From Marivirga atlantica (lineage in GTDB: Bacteria > Bacteroidota > Bacteroidia > Cytophagales > Cyclobacteriaceae): 64,000 bases of DNA. The notes under the pieces are model-generated. The model was not told where the DNA came from, did no database searches, and saw nothing but the letters and a program-made list of their open reading frames with translations. Shown here piece after piece: positions 7,974 to 16,432 of this stretch; within the stretch, counting starts at the first letter, position 1; each line of letters begins with the position of its first letter. The stretch lies in contig NZ_JAERQG010000001.1 in the NCBI RefSeq assembly GCF_016734805.1, positions 310,001-374,000 on the forward strand. The letters are read 5' to 3'. The position numbers were made by a program, and so were the translations under genes.

Positions 7974-8096
7974 CTATTTGCGTTTAGGTGGTTTTAGAGA
8001 TGGAGTATTTCCAGGGGTATTTTTATTATCTCTTTGACGCCTATCAGGCTTTCCTGTGGAAATCGCAATTCTTTTTGGTCCAGTTTTTAATCCCAT
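7974..8096 (-). CDS. small basic 40-residue ORF upstream of the tRNA-like RNA
   Basis: An ATG at 8096 opens a 40-codon frame ending TAG at 7974. The peptide is strongly basic and rich in Lys, Arg, Pro, Thr and Asn (start MGLKTGPKRIA, end SLKPPKRK), with no hydrophobic segment. It ends only 10 bases before the helix that extends the anticodon stem of the tRNA-like RNA, with no terminator between, so both should share one transcript. The peptide is not recognised. It could be a nucleic-acid-binding peptide, a reading frame linked to the tRNA-like element, or a chance ORF; coding is unproven at this length. Confidence 0.45.
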   Translation of the reverse strand: MGLKTGPKRIAISTGKPDRRQRDNKNTPGNTPSLKPPKRK

Positions 8097-8175
8097 GTTC
8101 AGTAATTTAGGTTCATTCAATTAAACGTGCATTGAAATATTAAAGTTCATATATTAAACTATAATTTCAGCCAAT

Positions 8176-8403
8176 ATGAAAAAGCTATTAATCCTCCTAA
8201 GCATTGTTTTTATTTCTCAATCTTTAATTGCTCAGAAAAAGAGATTAAAGAATCCTCAATCAACCACTCTATTTCATTTAAATGATTCTTTATTTTCTCC
8301 AAGGTTTGGGGTTGTTGTTAAACAAGATTTAGCATCAACTTCTGATATTTACACCTGTTATTGGTCACCGTCCTTTCGCACACGTGATCTTTATCAATGC
8401 TGA
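8176..8403 (+). CDS. short exported protein with Bacteroidota signal peptide, possibly truncated
   Basis: The 75-residue product begins MKKLLILLSIVFISQSLIAQ, a typical Sec signal peptide for this phylum with cleavage near IAQ. The remaining 55 residues contain HLNDSLFSPRFG and end in RTRDLYQC, with two Cys in the last 17 residues. No family is recognised. It stops 11 bp from the end of tnsE (convergent), so it may be the remnant of a longer exported protein cut when cargo was gained or lost, or a small genuine secreted product. The divergent partner is the 40-residue ORF, and the 79 bp between them should hold both promoters. Confidence 0.5.
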   Translation: MKKLLILLSIVFISQSLIAQKKRLKNPQSTTLFHLNDSLFSPRFGVVVKQDLASTSDIYTCYWSPSFRTRDLYQC

Positions 8404-8414
8404 AATAGCATAAT

Positions 8415-10007
8415 TTAACTCAAAACTCCCACTAACCTATCCGCGAATCTCTCAATATATTTTTGAGCTGAATTTCCATCGAATTCAATGGTTTGTGTTA
8501 AGGACTTAGTTCTTCTAGGGTGTCTAATAAGTCTATAATCAGCATACAACTCCAAAGTATCTTGTGGCCAGGTTCCATGGTCTTGAGCGAGTTCTGAGAA
8601 GATAAGATCAAATAGCTCTTGCGTCTTCTTACTACGTAGATTAGTCATCAACAAAGTAGATATAAAACGATTATCTGAGCTATCCACTTCAATAATATAG
8701 ATTGGATTTTTTAATTGAAGTTGCACCATAACCCCTTTTCGCTTATGGCTTCCTATAAATTGAAAGGCGTTTTCATCTTTAAATTCATGCACCTTATATT
8801 GAAAGTTAAGTGAAAGACGACTAGTTAAGAACTCAACAACTTTTGTGAAAAACACCAGGCCTGGTGCTATATCAGCCTGATCAAACTTATTAGATTCATA
8901 ATCCCTGTTTAATGCTAAGAAGGAATCCCCTTGTTTATCATTATCTTGATTTAAGCTAAGTTCACCGTTTTCAAATCGCCTAATGGCAAAAGGATTAGAT
9001 TTATCATCATTTGATTGTTCTTCATTTTTAGACCTGTTTTTTTGAATCTTTACTTCTTTGTCGAATTCATATTCTAAAAATAGTGCTTGCACTTCTTCAT
9101 ATTTGTCATTTGATTCCCTGTCGCTTTCTTTGTTATCTTTTGATATGGGCACCTTAAAGGATTGTTTTCCTTTTTCATCTTCTCCTTCTTCCTCTTTAGT
9201 ATTAGTTCTCTTTTTTCTACTTCTTAAATCTGGATGATTAATAGTTACGTATTCAGCAGGAAAAGGAATCTTGTTTTGAATTGCGCCTATATAATGCACC
9301 AATTTAATGTTGCTCTCATTCAAATTTTTGCATGTAAATTTTAGATTGAGAGTATTAAAAAAGGGATTGCCATTCTCAAAATTTGAAGTACCACTTATTA
9401 ATTGACTTTGAATGCTTTTCCAAAAACCTCTAATAGTCGGTTCATAAAGTACTAAAATAATCTTTTCAATCATTTTAAAAGGAAGAAGGCTTTTAGGGAA
9501 AGATCTATTTAGATCTAAGGTAAGCTCAGTACCTTTTCTAGTCTTCCTTACACCCCCATAGTCATTATCGATAAAGCTCTCTATGGCATCATATTGGAAC
9601 AATAATTTCAATGATCTATTATCCAAGCCAAGAAAAGATCTAAAGAGCTCATAGCATGGAAATGCATAAGTAGAGCCCGCCTCAGTTAACAAATAATACT
9701 TTGCATTTTGTAGCGCCTCAGCAGTCGGACTGAAAAATTGACTAATGGAAGGTAAGTCTTCTAAGGAACAAAATGTACCATCATTAAAATTTTCAAAGAT
9801 CTGAACCTCAGTACTCGCCTTGTCAGTGATCACCTTTATTGTATTATCTTCCTGGTATTCAGGACCAATGGCGAGTTTAGGTATTTGTGTTATCGGAAAT
9901 ATCTTTTCTCCAACCTCTTTTGTATTTGTGTCTACAATATGACACCTTACAAAGAAGTTGCCGTATTGATTAAAACATTCTGATACTGCATAAATTTGAA
10001 AAGCCAT
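8415..10007 (-). CDS. tnsE: TnsE-like transposition targeting protein
   Basis: This 530-residue protein is the last gene of the tns operon, 1 nt after tnsD. Its length matches Tn7 TnsE (about 540 residues), its position is exactly that of tnsE, and the C-terminal half (about 380-530), with VEVDSSD-like strands and a GTWPQDTL...YRLIRHPRR stretch, looks like the conserved TnsE C-terminal domain. The middle (about 265-350) is a charged low-complexity linker. In Tn7, TnsE directs insertion into replicating DNA, including conjugal plasmids, through DNA 3' ends and the sliding clamp. Identification depends partly on gene order, and sequence similarity to Tn7 TnsE was not computed. Confidence 0.72.
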   Translation of the reverse strand: MAFQIYAVSECFNQYGNFFVRCHIVDTNTKEVGEKIFPITQIPKLAIGPEYQEDNTIKVITDKASTEVQIFENFNDGTFCSLEDLPSISQFFSPTAEALQNAKYYLLTEAGSTYAFPCYELFRSFLGLDNRSLKLLFQYDAIESFIDNDYGGVRKTRKGTELTLDLNRSFPKSLLPFKMIEKIILVLYEPTIRGFWKSIQSQLISGTSNFENGNPFFNTLNLKFTCKNLNESNIKLVHYIGAIQNKIPFPAEYVTINHPDLRSRKKRTNTKEEEGEDEKGKQSFKVPISKDNKESDRESNDKYEEVQALFLEYEFDKEVKIQKNRSKNEEQSNDDKSNPFAIRRFENGELSLNQDNDKQGDSFLALNRDYESNKFDQADIAPGLVFFTKVVEFLTSRLSLNFQYKVHEFKDENAFQFIGSHKRKGVMVQLQLKNPIYIIEVDSSDNRFISTLLMTNLRSKKTQELFDLIFSELAQDHGTWPQDTLELYADYRLIRHPRRTKSLTQTIEFDGNSAQKYIERFADRLVGVLS

Positions 10008-10008
10008 T

Positions 10009-11817
10009 CTAACCAGATATTGCCACTTTTTGATAAGTTAATCTTTGAAGAATCTCCTCTGCTAGTATCTCTATATCTTTTGAAATGTACTCCTTCCTGA
10101 TTCCAGCTTCCCTGTATAAACGCCACTTTGGTGGCACATAATAACCTCTAGAGTATGAATCCGAAACCTGCAAAAGTCTTCTTTTTCTATATTCTAGGGG
10201 AGACTCAGCTTTCTTCTTGATAAAAGACATACAAGCAGGTAAGCGTGCTTTATTTTTTAAAAAGGTGGATTCATGGCCTGATAGTCGTATCAGCACGTTA
10301 TCGCTAATTCTATTTTTAAACCCCTTTTTATTAAGCTTTCTCAATCCTTTTATGATGTTGAATAACCATTCTTGATCCCGTTTCTTCCAATCTATTGGCT
10401 TTCTATTATTTCTTTTGGATATAGGATATTTTTGGTTTATAATCCACTCTTTATTTACCTTATATAAATAAATGAATAGGGCAGGATTCAAAGACCTTAA
10501 TTGTGAAATTGACATAGTCGGGTTGTCACCTTTAAGCTTACTCCATTTTTCCTTTTTTAGCCTCAGTGTATCATTTTGCTCAAGTGTATTATTATGAATG
10601 TTTTTTGCCTGACATAATATGGTCTTGGAATCGCAATTTAGTTTTCTTGCTATAGCTCTAATAGGCAATTTCTTATTCATTAGAATAATCAATTCATCTA
10701 TCCATAATTGACCAAACTCTTTAACCCTTCTATTTATTTTGGCCTTTTCCTTATTATAGCTTTCTGTATAAATAAATCCACATTCACACTTTATGTAAGC
10801 AATCTCTCTTGCTGTCTTAGCGTCAATACCGTAATTAATTTTGGTCGTATTGCTTGTTCCATGATCAGGACATACCGGGTTTCTGCATGGCTTTCTTAAT
10901 TCTGAAGCATAATGTGACTGTATAGTCCTCTTATGATGTATAAATTCAAGCAACAAAACATGTCTTATCGGGTGAATTGACTTTCTTACTTTCCGAACCA
11001 CCTGTTTAAGCCAACAGGAATTACTATGTCTGCTCACTTCACTTTGAAGTGCCTTTAAAGTATTTGCTCCATAAAAGGTTGTAAAGTCAACATACAATTT
11101 TTCTAAATCAACACACTTTTTCCCTTTGATGTAGCCTACTTCTTTAATTGCTTTATTATAAAAATAAGGGTCATTGGTGAAGCTTCTTAATAGTTTGCTT
11201 TCGCCTTCACATAGGCTGACAACTTTTCTTGAAATGGCTAACAACCGTTTATTACTGTTACTAACTATCGTACCATTAATAGATAAAGAGTCAGGCTCTA
11301 TAAACTTATGCTTATTGTATCTATAATCAAATTTATCATTTGAGGTTAAATAGATATTATGCTTTATGCATATATCAATTGCTGTAATTTGATGAAACCT
11401 TCGGAGAAAGGGTTCTCTCTTCAGATCATAATCTTCTCTGAGACATTTAACGCAATATCTTGGTCCTGTGATAGCCTTTATTTTTCCTGCATTTAAACCA
11501 AGCCTTGTATGTATATCTCCGGAGCTAGTTTTCATGGAGTCCAGAACCAGATTTTTCTTTCTCACAGATAAAAAAGGATGGTATAATGGATATAGGGTAT
11601 GATTATTAATAATTCCCGGAAGATTCTCATTGTAGATAATCCTTGAATTAATTAGTTTATTCAGTCCACTTGGAAAATCAAGTGTTGAAGAAATTTTGTC
11701 CGTGTCGAAAATATTTAACAACAACTGTTTTGGTCCAGTTGTGCCATACCTTGAGATAAATCTAGCAATTATACTATAAAGAACTTCGTCCTTATATGGC
11801 CTAATAACGTTATACAC
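10009..11817 (-). CDS. tnsD: TnsD/TniQ family target-site selector
   Basis: The 602-residue TniQ-family protein begins with the typical RPYKDEVLYSIIARF opening and has a zinc-binding knuckle CVKC...CIKH (about 120-155) and a second one CRNPVCPDH...CEC (about 310-345), then helix-turn-helix-like segments (RAIARKLNCDSKTI). The length is that of full TnsD rather than the short CRISPR-associated TniQ. TnsD recognises the end of glmS and recruits TnsC, and this element indeed sits just beyond glmS. The start is a GTG that overlaps the tnsC stop by one base; no better ATG precedes the conserved opening. Confidence 0.9.
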   Translation of the reverse strand: MYNVIRPYKDEVLYSIIARFISRYGTTGPKQLLLNIFDTDKISSTLDFPSGLNKLINSRIIYNENLPGIINNHTLYPLYHPFLSVRKKNLVLDSMKTSSGDIHTRLGLNAGKIKAITGPRYCVKCLREDYDLKREPFLRRFHQITAIDICIKHNIYLTSNDKFDYRYNKHKFIEPDSLSINGTIVSNSNKRLLAISRKVVSLCEGESKLLRSFTNDPYFYNKAIKEVGYIKGKKCVDLEKLYVDFTTFYGANTLKALQSEVSRHSNSCWLKQVVRKVRKSIHPIRHVLLLEFIHHKRTIQSHYASELRKPCRNPVCPDHGTSNTTKINYGIDAKTAREIAYIKCECGFIYTESYNKEKAKINRRVKEFGQLWIDELIILMNKKLPIRAIARKLNCDSKTILCQAKNIHNNTLEQNDTLRLKKEKWSKLKGDNPTMSISQLRSLNPALFIYLYKVNKEWIINQKYPISKRNNRKPIDWKKRDQEWLFNIIKGLRKLNKKGFKNRISDNVLIRLSGHESTFLKNKARLPACMSFIKKKAESPLEYRKRRLLQVSDSYSRGYYVPPKWRLYREAGIRKEYISKDIEILAEEILQRLTYQKVAISG

Positions 11818-13382
11818 TACTTCATTAATAGGTTTGAGTTTTTAAGATCAAATAGAACACCAATTTGATCTAAATTATGTTTTAGTTTAAGCTCATCAGA
11901 GTCATAACATAATCTTAGATCACCTTCCGTAAAGACAGGCTTTCCTTTAGCATCTAATTTTGAATTTTCAAGTATATCACGGCTATCAGGTTTTGACTCT
12001 GTTTCATTAAAAGATTTTAGGATTAAAACAGTGATTTCACTATCTGATTTTTCTGGATTGATTTCTAAAAAGGATTTAATTGTATCTCCTAGATGCGTAA
12101 GATCGGGATTTATTTTAAGCAACTCGTTTTGTATGTTTATACATCTGTCATCCAATGAAATATTTGAAACACCTCCATATTGAGTATCTATTAGATCAGT
12201 AAATTTATTCGCACCATACTTTCTTGGATTCCTAATTTCCTCAATTGCAGTATCTTCTAACCAGAACTTCGAACGTTTTACTTTATTAAGAATGGAGTAA
12301 GAAATACATGATTTATTAGTCTCGAATGCTTCTCGTTGCGCGCCTACAAACAGCCTAATTGCTATATCAATTAAGCCTTGACTAACAGCGTAAAAATAAT
12401 TGCTAGCAGACTCATCATAGGGCATCAGCTCGTCTGTATACTGATATTTGAAAAGTGAATAAATAAATAACTCCCAATCTTCTCCTTTTGCTAACCGATT
12501 CCATTTTGTTGCTCCCTCTCCAGACCATCTTCGCATCAATGTGTAGTTCGACTCTATAAGTGTTGTAATTTCAGGAGTACCTGTAATAATTATAGGTATG
12601 TTTAGGGTATTGTTGAGCTTAGTAAAAAAAGTTAAAAGATCATCCTTATTAGCCCTGGGTGAATTAATTAAGTTTTGAATTTCATCCACAAAGATTATCC
12701 CTATTTGGTGTGAGATAGTTAACTTAGCCATTGCGTTGACCAGTTCATATATACCCGTTCTATTTCCTTTAAAATAAGTTTTTAAATAGTTCGTGTGAAG
12801 GTATTTGTCTAGATACTCTAAAAAATCTACGCAAAGTTCTTTAATAGAGGAGCCTTTGGGACATTCTAACTTAACAAAAGGAATCTGTACGAAGGGTTCA
12901 AGTCCTTTAAGATCATGTTTTATTCCAAAAGGGTATAAACCAATAATTTTATTAATAATCGTTGATTTTCCAATTCCAGAAGGACCAATGAACAGACTTC
13001 CCAATGAATTAGTCGTTAAGCTTAACTCTTCTTCAAAATTCAATAAATCCTTGTAACTTTTTTTGATACGCTGTGTCGGATTATTTGAAAAAGGATTTCT
13101 TTTCACATAGCCTGCAAGAAAACTATTTACTATACTTCTATAGAGGGCGTAATGGTTTTCATTAGGAACAAAAAACCTTTGTCTTAATCCTATTAATAAG
13201 GTCTCTCTTTCTTGTGCTGAAAGCTTCAAAGCATTTTTCCGAGATAGAGGTCTATTTTTTACTAGCGCCTGGTTAAAAATTTCAAAACTATATCCAACTC
13301 CAATAGCTTCAATTAAAGGGTTGCCTTTAAAATCAGGGTTTAACAATTCTTCATACTCAGCTTCTACAATATGTCTATTCAT
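11817..13382 (-). CDS. tnsC: TnsC AAA+ ATPase, transposition regulator
   Basis: This 521-residue AAA+ ATPase has Walker A GPSGIGKST (about 132-140), Walker B IIFVDEIQN (about 230) and a sensor-like IIITGTPE. TnsC assembles on target DNA, bridges the target selector (TnsD or TnsE) to the TnsAB transposase, and its ATP state controls target immunity. The gene overlaps tnsB by 8 bp and tnsD by 1 bp, indicating translational coupling through the operon. The C-terminal 150 residues are less conserved and would contact TnsA/TnsD. Confidence 0.92.
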   Translation of the reverse strand: MNRHIVEAEYEELLNPDFKGNPLIEAIGVGYSFEIFNQALVKNRPLSRKNALKLSAQERETLLIGLRQRFFVPNENHYALYRSIVNSFLAGYVKRNPFSNNPTQRIKKSYKDLLNFEEELSLTTNSLGSLFIGPSGIGKSTIINKIIGLYPFGIKHDLKGLEPFVQIPFVKLECPKGSSIKELCVDFLEYLDKYLHTNYLKTYFKGNRTGIYELVNAMAKLTISHQIGIIFVDEIQNLINSPRANKDDLLTFFTKLNNTLNIPIIITGTPEITTLIESNYTLMRRWSGEGATKWNRLAKGEDWELFIYSLFKYQYTDELMPYDESASNYFYAVSQGLIDIAIRLFVGAQREAFETNKSCISYSILNKVKRSKFWLEDTAIEEIRNPRKYGANKFTDLIDTQYGGVSNISLDDRCINIQNELLKINPDLTHLGDTIKSFLEINPEKSDSEITVLILKSFNETESKPDSRDILENSKLDAKGKPVFTEGDLRLCYDSDELKLKHNLDQIGVLFDLKNSNLLMK

Positions 13383-15513
13383 CTTCCATTAATCTTCTAA
13401 AAAAATCCGACTTACTATTATTTGGCTTTGGATCGATTTTTTCTTCGTGTCTTGAATTGATGGAAATTACCTTTGTTTCCTTTTTAGGCTTTGACTCATT
13501 CGTATATGAAGGATTTTCAATTTGTGATCTTTTCTCTGTTTTTAAAATCTCTTTTTCTTTAGCCTTGTTTTTTCTTATGCTTTTTGATTTTAGATTCTTA
13601 GACCTTTTCTTTTTAGGCTGTTGATTTTTGGCATTTTCAATTATATTTTTCGTGAATATGGCTGTATTGATGTTAGCTGTTCTATTTGTTTCCCTTTGCT
13701 CATAAGATCTATATTTTTCATCTTCAATATGTGCTTCTCTTTCCCATAAACTTAAAGAAACTAAAGAAGGGTTTTTTGAGACGCTTAATCTAGCTGTAAT
13801 AATCTCGTTCTCTAATTTAATGTAAACCTCATCTAGTATATGAGGATTGTAATAAGCTTCAAAATAAATTCTTTTGTCTTGGGTACGAATCATTTCGTTC
13901 TCTAAAGAACAACCTCTTGGCAGGTTATACCAACCATTCTTAAATCTAAACCCATCCTTTGTTAAAGCCCCTTTCTCGATCGGAAGAAATCTAACCTTTA
14001 GCTGATCTAGATTAATCATTCTCATTATTCCTGATCTATTTTCAATACCCCAATTATATAAAGTTTTAGGTACTGCCTGTATCTTGGCTTTTATCATGTC
14101 TGCATCTTTGGGGTATTTATCTTGAAGTTTTGTATTGTTATAATCTATTATCGATCTAATTATTATAGCATAGTATTCCTTCAATGTTAAACATGCGTCA
14201 AGTCTAGCATCCCTGACACCTCTTTGCCTATGGTTAGTTGACTTTATACCGAAATGAGATTCAGCACCTCTTAACTTTGCATGTAGTTCATTAAAATGAT
14301 TTTCAACTATACCTTTTAGATCCGCTCTATAGGACGGTGTATTTTCTATACTTATTCCTAAATCCCTAATTATGTTGTTAGACTTATTCTTTAGTAACTC
14401 TGCTCTATCTGCTACCACAGCATTTGGTAAACCGTACATATTCCATTCTTCCGGATAAAAGAAAAAGTTAGTTACATCTTCCAAACCCGCCTCCTTTATA
14501 ACTAATTCCTTTTGAACAATTGAATTGTATAATGCCTGAGCTGCAGTGTAGAAGGAAGGCTCATCTAAAGTAACTAAAACACCTACAATCGCATGGCTAA
14601 ATACATCTGAAACAAAATACAAAGTAGGTGATCCAATTGGAATACTTCTATCTATTTGACTTACTAATTCAATATCTGCTGTAGTAGAATCAATTTGCCA
14701 TAATGAGCCTGGACCAATAGTATTTATTTTTGACGATTCGGAGGTTGTTCTCATATCCTTGTCAAAAATCTTATCACCTTTTTTCGCTCGAAGCCGGTTT
14801 TCTATCTTGAACTTTAGCTCTCCAGTACGTCTAAACTGCATAAGGCTTGGAACATTTTCAAAATTGCCCTTTAAAGATTCAGGATATATAACAGCTAAGA
14901 AGTTTTCGTAGGCTGTATTCAATGATGCCTGTTCAACATCTAAATAAAATTTTTTGTATCCATTCTCAATTACTCTTCGATTTCCTTCATTGATTGTGAA
15001 ATTATTTTGTACTGAGTATTTATTTCTTCTACCTAATTTGTTTTTAGGATTATCAACTCTTTTACCTCTTGCTCCTGAGTTAATTAATTCTGGTAGCAAC
15101 CCGAGTCTGTTTTTCCCCTTTTTGAAGTATTTTAATATTATTCGTCTTACCGATTGTCTTGAGAATTTCGTAGAATTAGAAATTTCAGAGCATTTTTGAT
15201 TGAAGATCTTATTTACGAAAATTAATGGCTCACATCCTTCGATTAAATCTATAACTTCACAATATTTCTTCCATTTCTCTAAGCTTGCCGGTTTATAGTC
15301 TGATGGATCAGCGTAAATTAGATTATCCTCAATAATAGTGATTTGAGAATTACTAATTTCATCTAGAAGAGACTCATAACTGATGGCTTCAGGGAGTTTA
15401 TTTTCATCATTAATATTAATCCAGAACACTTGATCAATATCTTTTGAAATATATAGAATTCTATAATGCGAATTACTATGCTGCCAAATCTGATTCACTA
15501 ATAGAGGTTGCAT
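13375..15513 (-). CDS. tnsB: TnsB transposase (DDE integrase)
   Basis: The 712-residue transposase of the retroviral-integrase superfamily has catalytic residues visible as WQIDST (Asp about 275), VVADRAEL (Asp about 366) and VENHFNEL (Glu about 402). N-terminal helix-turn-helix segments (about 60-130) would bind the terminal repeats, the 16-bp boxes at 25048-25103. The C-terminal tail (about 610-712) is Lys/Asn-rich and ends RRLMEDE, comparable to the TnsC-contacting tail of Tn7 TnsB. TnsB performs 3' end cleavage and strand transfer. The start overlaps tnsA by 38 bp. Confidence 0.95.
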   Translation of the reverse strand: MQPLLVNQIWQHSNSHYRILYISKDIDQVFWININDENKLPEAISYESLLDEISNSQITIIEDNLIYADPSDYKPASLEKWKKYCEVIDLIEGCEPLIFVNKIFNQKCSEISNSTKFSRQSVRRIILKYFKKGKNRLGLLPELINSGARGKRVDNPKNKLGRRNKYSVQNNFTINEGNRRVIENGYKKFYLDVEQASLNTAYENFLAVIYPESLKGNFENVPSLMQFRRTGELKFKIENRLRAKKGDKIFDKDMRTTSESSKINTIGPGSLWQIDSTTADIELVSQIDRSIPIGSPTLYFVSDVFSHAIVGVLVTLDEPSFYTAAQALYNSIVQKELVIKEAGLEDVTNFFFYPEEWNMYGLPNAVVADRAELLKNKSNNIIRDLGISIENTPSYRADLKGIVENHFNELHAKLRGAESHFGIKSTNHRQRGVRDARLDACLTLKEYYAIIIRSIIDYNNTKLQDKYPKDADMIKAKIQAVPKTLYNWGIENRSGIMRMINLDQLKVRFLPIEKGALTKDGFRFKNGWYNLPRGCSLENEMIRTQDKRIYFEAYYNPHILDEVYIKLENEIITARLSVSKNPSLVSLSLWEREAHIEDEKYRSYEQRETNRTANINTAIFTKNIIENAKNQQPKKKRSKNLKSKSIRKNKAKEKEILKTEKRSQIENPSYTNESKPKKETKVISINSRHEEKIDPKPNNSKSDFFRRLMEDE

Positions 15514-16297
15514 AATCTACATTAAACTTAAGGTTTGTCAATAATTTATTTTCATCCGTAATGAGTATATTCAAATCAGTTGTAATAAGTCTTCTAGCTA
15601 TTAAAATTTTGATTAACCTGAGCGAGGTCCCAGGAGAATACGCAAAGAATTTATCTGATTCTCTCAATAGATAATTCAAACATTCCATATTCTGATGCTC
15701 AGCTTTCTGATTGAGAAAAGCATATACATTCTGAAAATAGGTTAGTTCATAGTTATTATTTTGGCAGGAGGCATGCAAATCCTTGTATGCTAATCTTTCC
15801 TTCCGACTTGGTAGATTTTTATCAGTAATTATTTTAAATTCTATCCCTTTTCGCTTCCAATACCTTCTTTCTAACTCAAATAACTCTAGTTTTCTTGGTT
15901 TATCACTAAGTTCCTTCAGGTATTTAAAGGTGTAGGCTATTTGCGTTCCTGACTTATATATTACAAAAAAGTCAGTCGTTAAAATATGAGGATCACTATT
16001 TTTTGTTGATGGGTAACTAATACCCATCTCTTCTGCAATATTTCTTGCTAATTCATAGTCTAATAATGGAAATTGTTCTCGAATCTCTTCTACCTCAGGG
16101 CTTAAGTCAAATATATAAAATATCTCGGCCTCTTTATTACTATGAAAATGATGCTCCCTTTTATGCTTCAACCCTAAAGATCTAACACTATTCCCTCTCC
16201 CGGAAAACTCTCCAACTTTGATCCAAGGGATATATTCAACCCCCTGGCCATAGCCTCTTTTTTGTTTTATTTTTGATTTATATGAAGGACCTTTCAT
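15476..16297 (-). CDS. tnsA: TnsA endonuclease subunit
   Basis: The 273-residue protein matches Tn7 TnsA motif by motif: YIPWIKV, GRGNSVRSLG, then the endonuclease triad E56 (SNKEAEIF), D109 (LTTDFF) and K125, with IREQFPLLD between and the LELERRYWKRKGI segment after it. TnsA cuts the 5' strands at the transposon ends so that the heteromeric TnsAB transposase moves the element by cut-and-paste. With tnsA intact, excision rather than co-integrate formation is expected. It is the first gene of the tns operon, with 135 bp separating it from the divergently transcribed restriction operon. Confidence 0.95.
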   Translation of the reverse strand: MKGPSYKSKIKQKRGYGQGVEYIPWIKVGEFSGRGNSVRSLGLKHKREHHFHSNKEAEIFYIFDLSPEVEEIREQFPLLDYELARNIAEEMGISYPSTKNSDPHILTTDFFVIYKSGTQIAYTFKYLKELSDKPRKLELFELERRYWKRKGIEFKIITDKNLPSRKERLAYKDLHASCQNNNYELTYFQNVYAFLNQKAEHQNMECLNYLLRESDKFFAYSPGTSLRLIKILIARRLITTDLNILITDENKLLTNLKFNVDYATSISESDLAA

Positions 16298-16432
16298 TTA
16301 TTATAGCCTGAATCGGCAATATAAAGACGTTCATATAAATCTTCAATTCAGCTCTGTACAAATTCATTAAACTTTGTAATATTTTTGGTAGATTAGACCA
16401 TTAAACTATATAATAATTCAACCAAGTTAAAT

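Noticed and set aside
7791-8000. Permuted group I intron as the processing mechanism
   Set aside because: The segment after the 5' half is only about 50 nt before the terminator, too short to hold part of a group I core; no conserved core elements were recognised, though this was not tested with a model.
16298-16432. Second transposon right end directly upstream of tnsA
   Set aside because: No copy of the TGTCCAAACTTTATTA box or a tandem 20-bp periodicity was found there.
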